64,000 bases of DNA from Antedon mediterranea (Eukaryota > Echinodermata > Crinoidea > Comatulida > Antedonidae), in assembly GCF_964355755.1 (NCBI RefSeq), contig NC_092674.1, positions 12,651,001 through 12,715,000 on the forward strand, in the 5' to 3' direction. Below the pieces are notes generated by a model. That model worked only from the letters and a program-made list of their open reading frames with translations. It was not told the origin of the DNA and did not search any database. Position 1 is the first letter of the stretch, and each line of letters begins with the position of its first letter. Of the stretch, positions 1 to 10,772 are shown piece after piece. The position numbers were made by a program, and so were the translations under genes.

Positions 1-217
1 CAATAATTATTCAACAATTAGTATAATTGTGTTTGTTTTAGAATACAATATTGTGTGTATAAATGTACGTGGCGGAGCGTTTATTAGAGGGTGGAGGTTG
101 GATATTCCAAAGATGTTTTATTGGCGAGGGGCGTTTATTCAAATATTTGCGGTAGGCCTAATTGGTATAATCAATATATTATTTAGTTTAAATCAAACAC
201 CAAATATTGACAATCAT

Positions 218-2195
218 TACCCAAAAAGAAAATTAGAATATTTAATAATAATAAGCCTTGGCTCACAAAAGATGTAAGAAAGGAATTACTTAAGAAATAT
301 ATTGCATCTAAAAACAAATGCAACGAGATGGAAAAGAAAAAGATTAAAAAATGTGTAAATATGAAAATCAAAGCATGTAAAAAACTAAATGAAGAAAAAA
401 TTGAGAACAAATTCAAGTGACACCCGTCAGGCCTGGAATTGAGTTAGGAAAATTACAGGTATGGGGAAGAAAAATAATGAAATTGAACACAGTTTTAAAC
501 CAAATGATTTTAATATTTTTTATTCTAGATTTGATGAAATAAATTTTAAATGTGAAATGACTGCATCTGCTGAAGGGTTTAAAAATGAAATGAATGATAA
601 AAGTACAATAAAAATTGATGTAGATGATGTTAAGAAATATATGGAAAGGGTAAATGTTAGTAAAGCAAAGGGTCCGGACGGTGTATCGGGGCGTTTGATT
701 AGATCATGTGCCTCTCAGTTTTCACCAATAATAAGCCAGCTTTTCCAGTGTTCACTGAACACGGGGGTGGTACCTGATCTATGGAAGGTCTCTGAGATTA
801 TACCTGTTCCGAAAATGTGTAACCCTAAAATCATTAACGACTTCAGACCAGTGGCATTATCATCTATTCTAATGAAGATCCTTGAGAAAATTGTTAGAAG
901 TCAACTAATGTCTGAATGTAGTGATTTTATGGATACTAACCAATTTGCATATTAATGTAATATAGGGGTCGATGATGTAATTATAACCTTGTTAGACCTG
1001 GTGGTTTCATATTTAGATAAGAAGCTTGAGGGCTACTCATAGACTTTTCATCTGCATTTAATTTGATGCAGCCTCATATTTTAATGAATAAAATGTCTGA
1101 ATGGAAGGTTAATACTTACCTTGCTCTATGTGTTGGTGATTTTCTTACAAATCGGCAACATTATGTTAAAGTTGGTAAATCTATCTCAGAGATTAGAAGG
1201 ATCAACACTGGTGGACCCCAGGGGTGTTGTCTGTCACCAAGTTTATTTACAATATATACTAGTGAATGTCGATCTTCATGTAGCATTGTGTCATATAATC
1301 AAATACGCAGATGACATGGTACTGATTGGTCTATTGAAAAATGCTGACGATCATGTGTATAAGGCTGAATATGTTAAATTAATGTCATGGTGCAATGACA
1401 ATTACCTTAAAGATTAATTTTAATAAAACTAAAGAAATGATATGGGATTTTAGGAAAAAGAAAAATAAAAAAAGTTATCTGATAGTTAATGATCAGACAA
1501 TTGAACGTGTTCATGAACCCAAATATCTTGGTACACATATTGATGATCAACTTAGTTTTGAAAAAAATACGGCCGAGATAATTAAGAAAGGTCACCAAAG
1601 GTTATATTTCCTAAGAAAGCTAAATAAATTTAATGTTAGCTGTGGTACTCTAAAATTATTCTATGAAACAGTTATTCAATCAGTACTAGTTATCTCTTTT
1701 ATTGCTTGGTTCGGTAATTTAAATGAAACACACAAGAAAGGTCTCATTAGAATTACTAAGATAGCATCAAATATAATTGGTTGTACGGTAATAATGATTT
1801 AAAATATCTTTATGAAAAACAGGTCCTAAGTAAATTAAGTAAAATTTTAGAAGATAAGAAACATCCATTGCATATGATATTTTTTAAGAACAAGTCAGGC
1901 CGGTTACGGGCTCCTAGAGCTGATACGTCAAGAAACCGACTGTCTTTTGTACCAAATTCAACTCATATTTTTAACTCAAAGATTGTTAGATCATAATAGC
2001 GCACATGCAATATATATTTTAAACTTTTACTGTTGATGGATGTTTTAATTAATGTTTTTAAATTGTAAATTTGTTCTATGTATGATGTAATTATGAATGT
2101 TTTACCATATTTTTCTGTCGAGGAAAACAATTTTTCCATGTACAATTTAGTATATATGGAACGAATAAAGATTTGATTTGATTTGATTTGATTTG
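218..2195 (+). mobile_element. 5'-truncated LINE with (TTTGA)n tail
   Basis: The uninterrupted copy at 52820-52835 joins the sequence left of 218 directly to that right of 2195. ATCAT flanks the insertion on both sides (213-217 and 2196-2200), a short target-site duplication. The body begins in the endonuclease-reverse transcriptase linker, covers the reverse transcriptase and C-terminal region, and ends in AATAAAG followed by repeated TTTGA. A microsatellite tail in place of poly(A) is common in the CR1/L2/Rex and jockey-like groups. Confidence 0.85.
240..1996 (+). pseudogene. LINE reverse transcriptase, multiply frameshifted
   Basis: Pieces in different frames follow the order of a jockey/CR1-type reverse transcriptase. 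The linker has the NKPWLT motif near 270. The finger region 461-955 contains KAKGPDGVSG and DFRPVALSS. Motif A (IDFSSAFN) lies near 1045-1070, motif B (GGPQGCCLSP) near 1210-1240, and the catalytic YADD box near 1305-1317. 1395-1996 carries the thumb and C-terminal region (YLGTHIDD, then the RLRAPR segment). At least three frame changes and an in-frame stop after 955 make it inactive. The endonuclease domain is absent through 5' truncation. Confidence 0.85.
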
Positions 2196-3185
2196 ATCAT
2201 CAGTGGGCCGTTAATAAGAAACACGTTTTAAACGGCTTGCAACATGAACCAAAGCATCACTGGTCTCAATGACGATGCAGTACATACAGATAGCGCGCAG
2301 TCTGTTCAAACATAACAGCAACTCAACAACTCGGCTACCAATCGGCTATATCGATTTCTGATATAATTTTATATACTGATTTTACAATTTTCCCTGCAAA
2401 ATACCTCGATGATGTTTTAATATGATGGACTTTTTTTTGCAGTATAATTTCATTTTGTTTAAACTACAGGCGTTGTCCATTAAAAAAAAACCCTGCCGAT
2501 GAAATTAGAAATGTTGTTTTAAAACTTTCTATAATATCTGCCTAAGAGAGAAATATTATAAAATCTACGACTGTCTTTTGTACCAAATTCAACTCATATT
2601 TTTAACTCAAAGATTGTTAGATCATAATAGCGCACATGCAATATATATTTTAAAGTTTTACTGTTGATGGATGTTTTAATTAATGTTTTTAAATTGTAAA
2701 TTTGTTCTATGTATGATGTAATTATGAATGTTTACCATAGTTTTCTGTCGAGGAAAACAATTTTTCCATGTACAAATAGGGAACGAATAAAGATTTGATT
2801 TGATTTGATTTTATTTGATCATCAGTGGGCCGTTAATAAGAAACACGTTTTAAACGGCTTGCAACATGAACCAAAGCATCACTGGTCTCAATGACGATGC
2901 AGTACATACAGATAGCGCGCAGTCTGTTCAAACATAACAGCAACTCAACAACTCGGCTACCAATCGGCTATATCGATTTCTGATATAATTTTATATACTG
3001 ATTTGACAATTTTCCCTGCAAAATACCTCGATGATGTTTTAATATGCTGGACTTTTTTTTTGCAGTATAATCTCATTTTGTTTAAACTACAGGCGTTGCC
3101 CGTGAAAAAAAAAACCCCCTGCCGATGAAATTAGAAATGTTGTTTTAAAACTTTCTATAATATCTGCCTAAGAGAGAAATTTGAA
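1938..3185. repeat. 640-bp tandem duplication spanning a LINE 3' end and its flank
   Basis: 1938-2577 and 2578-3185 are near-identical. Each copy starts inside the LINE C-terminal coding region, runs through the TTTGA tail and continues into the flanking Helitron-family sequence. The breakpoint is at CGACTGTCTT in both copies. The duplication therefore happened after the LINE inserted. Confidence 0.9.
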
Positions 3186-3660
3186 CAAATGGAATAGAAC
3201 ATGAACTCAGTACTTTTGGATTTTAACCCACGAAGCCTCAACCTTTGCAATCGAACATTTTACCGGCACAAACGAAGCAAATTGAAAAAGTCAACATATG
3301 TTGCTGATCTGGTAGATACCATTGAGTACAAATTCGCCGTAGTCACAATAAAACATCTGTACGAAACTCGTGCAGCTGTCCCACATGTGAACGTGACATG
3401 TACATTGATATACATTTGAGAAAAAAAATATTCCATATTTCTCTCTTTAAACAAACTAAAAAAAATGAACTAATTTATATTAATTATACTGTATATGGTT
3501 TGGCTATTTAATATTATTGTAACTCAGACTGTTTAAAACTTAATGAAGAAATAGCTCATAATGTTTAATATGTTATAAATTGTGTATACACTACGATACG
3601 ACGTGACGTTATTATTACAGTAGTAGACAATGTATAAATATTATAATGTACCGATGATAA
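3186..3660. other. Non-coding flank, repeated at 53886-54064
   Basis: 3335-3530 matches 53886-54064 in direct orientation (shared landmark: CAGCTGTCCCACATGTGAAC). Short open frames here have no recognisable domain and are not conserved between the two copies. I see no gene. Confidence 0.5.
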
Positions 3661-4657
3661 TCTATATATAAATTATGGTTAATTCTGACAAAGGCGAGCA
3701 CAATGCAAACACTTCGGTACAAATCTCCGCCTTGGATACCTACCTTATCTATCTCAGATGTACCGCGAAACGTAGATTTGATAACATTAGTTTCACATCG
3801 ACGCTATTGTTCCATATTTCAATCTTAGAAATATATTATAAAGGGTTTTATAAGAAATTTTCTGATTTCAATCGGTAAATTTTAACTCTGCGCGCGGTAG
3901 AAGTAATTTTCGGGTTCACGGTAAGGTGTTGGTTTCAACCAGGGAGTTGTAAAACAACTACCTGTTTCAAGTGCTTGGTGGCGAAAGCCATTTTGTGTTT
4001 TTGTTATTTTCGGACCGCGCGTGTGAAGGTATATAATAGTAGTACATAAACCCCGATAGCCGAGTTGTTGAGTAAGCTGCCAAGACGTTGTGTATAATGT
4101 GCGCTATCTGTGTCCCGTCAGGATCCTGGGATACTTCTGCCCATGTTGCAAGCCGTCTAAAACGTCTTTCTTCTTAGGCCACTGTGTCGCGGAATAATGT
4201 ATTAATTATACCAATTAGGATGGTATTTATTTGATTAAACGCCCGGAACACCTCCCCAATAAAACATCAATTAAAATAATTATCTCGCTACCAACCCCAC
4301 CCCAAATACATCTATTAAACGCCCATCCACAATATTATATTTAGAACCCAATTATACTATTTTTATTAGATTTCTTCGGACTATTATCTACAATTTACCA
4401 AGACTTTGTTATTCTTTCTTACCACTTTTCATATCTACAATAAAAACACTATACGCCTAAAACACTATTAATCATCTAAGACACTTAGGTTAGTGAGTAC
4501 GTTTAGTTTTACGAATATCAAAAGCATAGTAACCGACCGAAATTGTCCAGGCCAGAATGTCCTTCTAAAACTGTTTACGACCCGAGTCATTATCATTCCG
4601 AGAACCATCGTCTACACTTCCTAGAGGGGGAGCGAGAGAAGCGAGCTCACCCTCTAG
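3661..4657 (+). mobile_element. Non-autonomous Helitron (copy 1)
   Basis: The element starts TCTATATATAAATT, the same 5' end as the copy at 15475. It ends in a 37-nt hairpin finishing in CTAG. It lies between A (3660) and T (4658) with no target duplication, which are the classical Helitron properties. Much of the interior is the reverse complement of the repeat seen at 52634-53422. No Rep/helicase is encoded, so any movement would have needed an enzyme supplied in trans. Confidence 0.75.
4621..4657 (+). other. Helitron 3'-terminal hairpin
   Basis: A 13-bp stem (CTAGAGGGGGAGC paired with GCTCACCCTCTAG, one mismatch) closes an 11-nt loop and ends exactly at CTAG. Compared with 16829-16865, three stem pairs have changed on both sides so that pairing is kept. 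Confidence 0.75.
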
Positions 4658-5488
4658 TAATTATTATTAATATTTATAAAGATTAAACAAGTTATTACAA
4701 AGTGTGACACCAGAGCCCCTTTCTCACAGAGTTGTGTGCCAGGAATATTGCGGGAATATACCATTACCATGCCGGTATGGTTTTCTGTGAGAACGGGTCG
4801 TCTTGGCATCATGCCGGCACCATGCCGGCATCGACATGACCTGCTTTAGACCTAGTAATATTCTAGGAATATTACCCGCAATGGCAGACGGGCATTCTGT
4901 GAGAACGTATTGCGGTTATATTCTGGGGTTCCCCGTCGAGGCTTTGAAACCTTGCGCAGTCAAGTGTATCACTTTGGCGACTATTCAATTCAATTAACAA
5001 TAATAATGTGGAACTGGAGGGATAATGAGATAAGAGAGCTGCTTAAAATAAGGGGACAAGAAGAAATTTGTAGCATAATCTATATAGGCCGCTAGGCTAG
5101 GAAGAGTCTAAATGTCATCCGTCAGGGCACCTATTTATTTTACGCATGCGCACTTAATTCCTTGGATAGATGGACCGCAATTCATAGATCGTATTTTACC
5201 ATTTGCACAATTATTCGATTATTACAGTGTAAGTGCAACGCGATGGTGAAAGTTCTTCTCGTTTTACCTTTGTAATTTTCATGCAATTCCACTACAAAAC
5301 CATGAATCATAATTTTACCGTACTGTTGCAAAATTTTAATCTTCGAATAATCATAATTTGCTTATATTTAGTAATGTTATTGCGTCACGGCACCTAGTTA
5401 GCTCAGTGCTGAGTTAGCTACATACACTGAGTTAGCATACGTTTTTCGTCTATGAACGAAGGTCTGAATTCACTATGAATCTGGGGTA

Positions 5489-8145
5489 GTGCCCTGACGG
5501 ATGATAAGTATTAATTGTCATCCGTCAGGGCACCTATATAGTTAACATATCATGTTGTTAATTCACTGTGAAACTGGTAGTGCCCTGACGGATGATAAGA
5601 ATTAATTGTCATCCGTCAGGGCACCTATATAGTTAACATACACGTTGTTAATTCACTGGTAGTGCCCTGACGGATGATAAGTATTAATTGTCATCCGTCA
5701 GGGCACCTATATAGTTAACATACACGTTGCTAATTCACTGTGTAACGTAGTGCCCTGACGGATGACAATTAATACTTATCATCCGTCAGGGCACTACCAG
5801 TTTCACAGTGAATTAACAACATGATATGTTAACTATATAGGTGCCCTGACGGATGACAATTAATACTTATCATCCGTCAGGGCACTACCAGATTCATAGT
5901 GAATTAACAACGTGTATGTTAACTATTTAGGTGCCCTGACGGATGACAATTAATACTTATCATCCGTCAGGGCACTACGTTACACAGTGAATTAACAACG
6001 TGTATGTTAACTATATAGGTGCCCTGACGGATGACAATTAATACTTATCATCCGTCAGGGCACTACCAGTTACACAGAGTGAATTAATAACGTGTATGTT
6101 AACTATATAGGTGCCCTGACGGATGACAATTAATACTTATCATCCGTCAGGGCACTACCAGTTACACAGAGTGAATTAATAACGTGTATGTTAACTATAG
6201 GTGCCCTGACGGATGACAATTAATACTTATCATCCGTCAGGGCACTACCAGATTCATAGTGAATTAACAACGTGTTATGTTAACTATTTAGGTGCCCTGA
6301 CGGATGACAATTAATACTTATCATCCGTCAGGGCACTACCAGTTACACAGTGAATTAGCAACGTGTATGTTAACTATATAGGTGCCCTGACGGATGACAA
6401 TTAATTCTTATCATCCGTCAGGGCACTACCAGTTTCACAGTGAATTAACAACATGATATGTTAACTATATAGGTGCCCTGACGGATGACAATTAATACTT
6501 ATCATCCGTCAGGGCACTACCAGATTCATAGTGAATTAACAACGTGTTATGTTAACTATTTAGGTGCCCTGACGGATGACAATTAATACTTATCATCCGT
6601 CAGGGCACTACCAGTTACACAGTGAATTAGCAACGTGTATGTTAACTATATAGGTGCCCTGACGGATGACAATTAATTCTTATCATCCGTCAGGGCACTA
6701 CCAGTTTCACAGTGAATTAACAACATGATATGTTAACTATATAGGTGCCCTGACGGATGACAATTAATACTTATCATCCGTCAGGGCACTACCAGATTCA
6801 TAGTGAATTAACAACGTGTATGTTAACTATATAGGTGCCCTGACGGATGACAATTAATTCTTATCATCCGTCAGGGCACTACCAGTTTCACAGTGAATTA
6901 ACAACATGATATGTTAACTATATAGGTGCCCTGACGGATGACAATTAATACTTATCATCCGTCAGGGCACTACCAGATTCATAGTGAATTAACAACGTGT
7001 ATGTTAACTATTTAGGTGCCCTGACGGATGACAATTAATACTTATCATCCGTCAGGGCACTACGTTACACAGTGAATTAACAACGTGTATGTTAACTATA
7101 TAGGTGCCCTGACGGATGACAATTAATACCTATCATCCGTCAGGGCACTACGTTACACAGTGAATTAATAACGTGTATGTTAACTATATAGGTGCCCTGA
7201 CGGATGACAATTAATTCTTATCATCCGTCAGAGGGCACTACCAGTTTCACAGTGAATTAACAACATGATATGTTAACTATATAGGTGCCCTGACGGATGA
7301 CAATTAATACTTATCATCCGTCAGGGCACTACCAGATTCATAGTGAATTAACAACGTGTTATGTTAACTATTTAGGTGCCCTGACGGATGACAATTAATA
7401 CTTATCATCCGTCAGGGCACTACCAGTTACACAGTGAATTAGCAACGTGTATGTTAACTATATAGGTGCCCTGACGAATGACAATTAATTCTTATCATCC
7501 GTCAGGGCACTACCAGTTTCACAGTGAATTAACAACATGATATGTTAACTATATAGGTGCCCTGACGGATGACAATTAATACTTATCATCCGTCAGGGCA
7601 CTACCAGATTCATAGTGAATTAACAACGTGTATGTTAACTATATAGGTGCCCTGACGGATGACAATTAATTCTTATCATCCGTCAGGGCACTACCAGTTT
7701 CACAGTGAATTAACAACATGATATGTTAACTATATATAGGTGCCCTGACGGATGACAATTAATACTTATCATCCGTCAGGGCACTACCAGATTCATAGTG
7801 AATTAACAACGTGTATGTTAACTATTTAGGTGCCCTGACGGATGACAATTAATACTTATCATCCGTCAGGGCACTACGTTACACAGTGAATTAACAACGT
7901 GTATGTTAACTATATAGGTGCCCTGACGGATGACAATTAATACCTATCATCCGTCAGGGCACTACGTTACACAGTGAATTAACAACGTGTATGTTAACTA
8001 TATAGGTGCCCTGACGGATGACAATTAATACTTATCATCCGTCAGGGCACTACCAGTTACACAGAGTGAATTAATAACGTGTATGTTAACTATATAGGTG
8101 CCCTGACGGATGACAATTAATACTTATCATCCGTCAGGGCACTAC
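5489..8145. repeat. Array of about 30 palindromic units with an orientation switch
   Basis: Each unit of about 90 bp has the palindrome GTGCCCTGACGGATGA-loop-TCATCCGTCAGGGCAC followed by a spacer with GTTAACTATATAG. Three units (starts near 5489, 5579 and 5661) lie in one orientation. At about 5745 the orientation flips, and 27 units follow (starts from 5750 to 8098). Spacers fall into five main classes, named by the bases after the palindrome: TTTCAC (C), ATTCAT (A), TTACACAGTGAATTAGC (B), a version lacking CCA (D) and one with CAGAG (E). The array has no open reading frame. Confidence 0.95.
6382..8006. repeat. Nine-unit higher-order repeat, present twice in tandem
   Basis: Units starting at 6382, 6473, 6564, 6654, 6745, 6835, 6926, 7016 and 7104 have spacer order C-A-B-C-A-C-A-D-D. 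Units starting at 7192, 7285, 7376, 7466, 7557, 7647, 7740, 7830 and 7918 repeat that order exactly. The loop variants (AATTC, AATAC, AATACC) also occur in the same positions in both. The first block is 810 bp and the second 815 bp, so a nine-unit block was duplicated as a whole. Confidence 0.9.
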
Positions 8146-8973
8146 GAGATTCATAGTGAATTCAGACCTTCGTTCCGAAAAACGTATGCTAACTCAGTGC
8201 ATGTAGCTAACTCAGCACTGAGCTAACTAGGTGCCGTGACGCAATAACATTACTAAATATAAGCAAATTATGATTATTCGAAGATTAAAATTTTGCAACA
8301 GTACGGTAAAATTGTGATTCATGGTTTTGTAGTGGAATTGCATGAAAATTACAAAGGTAAAACGAGAAGAACTTTCACCATCGCGTTGCACTTACACTGT
8401 AATAATCGAATAATTGTGCAAATGGTAAAATACGATATATGAATTGCGGTCCATCTATCCAAGGAATTAAGTGCGCATGCGTAAAATAAATAGATGCCCT
8501 GACGGATGACATTTAGACTCTTCCGCTAGGCTAGGCCATTAGCTCTTTGTTTGTTGGTGCCTGACCTTTCGTCGCCTTGTAAATTGTAGGCCTACAGCCT
8601 TCTAAGGTGTTTTACAGATTGCCGATGACGGCAAATTAATTGCTATACCTGTATAATATATGCACAATATACTGTACATAGCATGTATTGCATAAATATG
8701 CTATAAAGGAAGATAATAATCTGTAACTTAACATTCGCCGCCATATCATCGCTAGACAAAAATAATAACAATAAAGGACGCCCTCAATAATTATTTTGTC
8801 AGAGACTTTTTATTGGCCGAATATGTCCGACTCCTTTCTCACAGAAAGCCGGTATATACCGGTTATATTTCCGGCACGATAGTCCGATGAGAATGGGTAT
8901 ATGCCGGTAACGATACCGGCACGACGCCAGCCCTGTACCGGTATATTGCAGGCACATCTGTGAGAAAGGGGCT

Positions 8974-9241
8974 CAGTTGTTACAAAACCTTGGTTAATCT
9001 GACTTTCCAATTTCAAGATTAACCTTGACGAGGCAGCGGTGTTCCGAACCATGTGAGGGGTACAACCGTGCAGTTCTCGACAATTTAGTTGCAACAAAAA
9101 TGATCTGTAATATGACCCGCGATGTGGTTGCTTCATTTAGGTATGTTATTACTGGCACGCCCTTTAAATTGTAAAATTAAACACTTTTTAAATCACACTT
9201 AATTATATAGTAATATTATTATTAATGTGTGTAACACTTAC
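8974..9241 (-). other. Ankyrin unit A, intron downstream of the exon
   Basis: This sequence is repeated at 54121-54399, 31680-31884 and 42780-43028 with the landmark GGTGTTCCGAACCATGTGAG. It lies downstream of the ankyrin exon on the minus strand. No coding potential is conserved between copies. Confidence 0.6.
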
Positions 9242-9340
9242 TTTGGCCTGAAGATCCAATTTAGCACCTTCCTTGAGCAAAATAGTGCAAACATCTGTGT
9301 GGCCGTTTTGTGCAGCCAAATGTAAAGGTGACCACCCATC
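9242..9340 (-). CDS. Ankyrin-repeat exon (unit A), single 33-residue module
   Basis: The minus strand has an acceptor TATTTCAG, then 99 bp of open frame, then the donor GTAAGTG. The translation begins DGWSPLHLAAQNGHTDV and ends LKEGAKLDLQAK. It has the ankyrin signature: the SPLHLAA helix-1 motif, NGH turn, ILLKEGA helix 2 and a beta-hairpin tail. Both boundaries are phase 0 and fall at the module edge, so exons of this type can be added or removed without shifting frame. Ankyrin modules mediate protein binding; the parent protein cannot be named because neither end of the gene is present. The neighbouring exons are the copies at 43029 and 54400. Confidence 0.85.
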
Positions 9341-10210
9341 CTGAAATATTACAAACATTATGTTATAGTAATTTTTCTCTAAACAAACTATTATAATATT
9401 GTCCTGAAATCAATACGATGTGATCAATTAAAAATGACGTTATAGCTTTAAATAATGCTACATTATTAAACTAAATACGTATACATTTGTCTTTCTTGTA
9501 TAACATTTTTTATGTAAGTGCTTTATAAATGTATAAAACAAATAAGTGGGGTTTTTTTGCCTAAAAAGTAAACACTTCATCCGATAGTGCTAACTAGTCT
9601 GAGTGTAAATTATGATAAACTGGCAGTTAGCTAATTAATATCCATACTTCAAATTCTGTTCAGGTAACACATTTTGACTGCTAAATTCTTATCATTCATG
9701 GTTTCATTTTACCGTTACTTGGAGGGGATATGTTTTTTTAAATGTTTTATAAAATCAAATAAAAATCTCAATTCATATTTTTTGTATCATTTTGCATAAA
9801 ATACAGTGTTGCTCTACAGTACCATCCAAAAACAGAAAACTGAAAAAAAACACGAAATATCATTCTCTAACATTCAGTGCCCTAAAGGCATATGGTAATG
9901 ATTACAGAATCTATTACGAGAGGTGATGGACCTTTTCTTTGAACGTCAAAATAGTGCATTGGATATGTTGGGTCCTCAGTAAAGTATCTTATAAAAATGA
10001 GTACTGTAGTCCTATACGTGATGCATAACTAACAATACGTTCCAGCTAATTCCTACATGTAGTCTCGGTAAACTATAAAACAATGCAATACTTTCAATGA
10101 CAGATTTATAAAAAAAGATGTATGCATAATGTGACTTGTTTTATTGTTAAATAACTATGTAACTATGCATTTTTTGATAGGGATGTAATGGGATAAAACG
10201 ATCAGCATTA
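9341..10210 (-). other. Ankyrin unit A, intron upstream of the exon
   Basis: Matches 10232-10770, 31941-32340, 43128-45520 in part and 54499-55440. Landmarks are the CTCTAAACAAA tract just upstream of the acceptor and the GAGAGGTGATGGACC segment near 9920. 9875-9886 is the unoccupied counterpart of the SINE insertion site at 13190. No gene is seen. Confidence 0.6.
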
Positions 10211-10231
10211 CATTAAAGGTGACACTCCATC
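10211..10231 (-). pseudogene. Stub of an ankyrin exon
   Basis: A good acceptor (ATATTTCAG) is followed by 21 bases reading DGVSPLM, after which similarity to the intact exons ends. The rest of the module and the donor are gone, so this unit (10211-16900) contributes no exon. It marks the junction where unit A abuts unit B. Confidence 0.7.
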
Positions 10232-10772
10232 CTGAAATATTACAAACATTATGTTATAGTATTTTCTCTCTCTAAACAAAGAATTATAATATTGTCCTAA
10301 AATCAATACGATGTGATCAATTAAAAATGACGTTATAGATTTAAATAATGCTACATTGTTAAATTGAATAAAGAGTATTAAGCCTTTTCTTTAAGATAAT
10401 GTATTGTATACGTATACATTTTTCTTTCTTGTATAACAATGTTTTATAGTGCTTTATAAATGTATAAAACAATTATAAATAAGTGTGTTTTTTTGCCTGA
10501 AAAGTAAACACTTCATCCGGTATTGCTAACTAGTCCGAGTGTAAATTATGATAAAGTGACCTTTGAACTGGCAGTTACAATTTAAAATATATCTAGGCTC
10601 CAAATTCTGTTCAGGTAACACATTTTGACTGCTAAATTCTTACTATTGGTTTAATGTTACCGTTACTCTGGAGGAGATATATGTCTTTTTTAAATGTTTT
10701 ATAAAATCAAATAAAAATCTCGATTTATATCCATTTATTGTATCATTTTGCATAAAATACAGTGTTGCTCTA

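Larger units (their letters stand above)
1..3185 (-). mobile_element. Helitron-family remnant, interrupted and partly duplicated
   Basis: Positions 1-217 and 2201 onward read as one sequence when compared with 52634-53340, which is uninterrupted; 24597-24890 is a third copy. The same sequence in reverse complement makes up most of the Helitron-like element at 3661-4657, which ties the family to Helitrons and sets the orientation as minus. The diagnostic 5' end seen at 53422 is missing here, because similarity stops near 3180. A LINE sits at 218-2195, and the right part is present twice in tandem. No protein is encoded by the remnant. It continues past the left edge of the window. Confidence 0.6.
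5100..8524. mobile_element. Mutator-like foldback element with 9-bp target duplication
   Basis: The ends GGAAGAGTCTAAATGTCATC are inverted repeats flanked by GCTAGGCTA on both sides (5091-5099 and 8525-8533), a 9-bp duplication. The inverted arms extend about 390 bp (5100-5486 and 8146-8524) and match closely throughout. Long arms plus a 9-bp duplication are the signature of Mutator-like elements and their foldback derivatives. There is no transposase; the interior is entirely a palindromic tandem array. The outer arms contain GTCATCCGTCAGGGCAC, which is also the half-site of every array unit. Confidence 0.7.
4714..8973. mobile_element. Harbinger-like non-autonomous DNA transposon, CAG target site
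   Basis: Perfect 16-bp terminal inverted repeats AGCCCCTTTCTCACAG occupy 4714-4729 and 8958-8973. CAG flanks both sides (4711-4713, 8974-8976). The related unit at 54107-54135 has the unoccupied site, with one CAG at 54122-54124. A 3-bp CWG duplication fits PIF/Harbinger preference, but no transposase remains to confirm the class. Subterminal regions 4740-4870 and 8845-8955 carry repeated GCCGGTAT/ATGCCGG motifs, possible transposase sites. Without the nested element at 5100-8524 it would be about 0.8 kb. Confidence 0.75.

Noticed and set aside
4621-4657. A GC-rich hairpin as a transcription terminator
   Set aside because: It recurs exactly at Helitron 3' ends with CTAG and a following T, and there is no bacterial gene context.
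5489-8145. Looks like a CRISPR array: regular palindromic repeats with spacers of similar size
   Set aside because: The spacers are themselves repeats of a few classes, no cas genes exist, the surroundings are animal DNA, and the array lies inside a transposon with its own duplication.
8810-9136. 108-codon minus-strand frame
   Set aside because: It crosses the end of the Harbinger-like element into ankyrin unit flank, so it cannot be one ancestral gene, and it has no domain.
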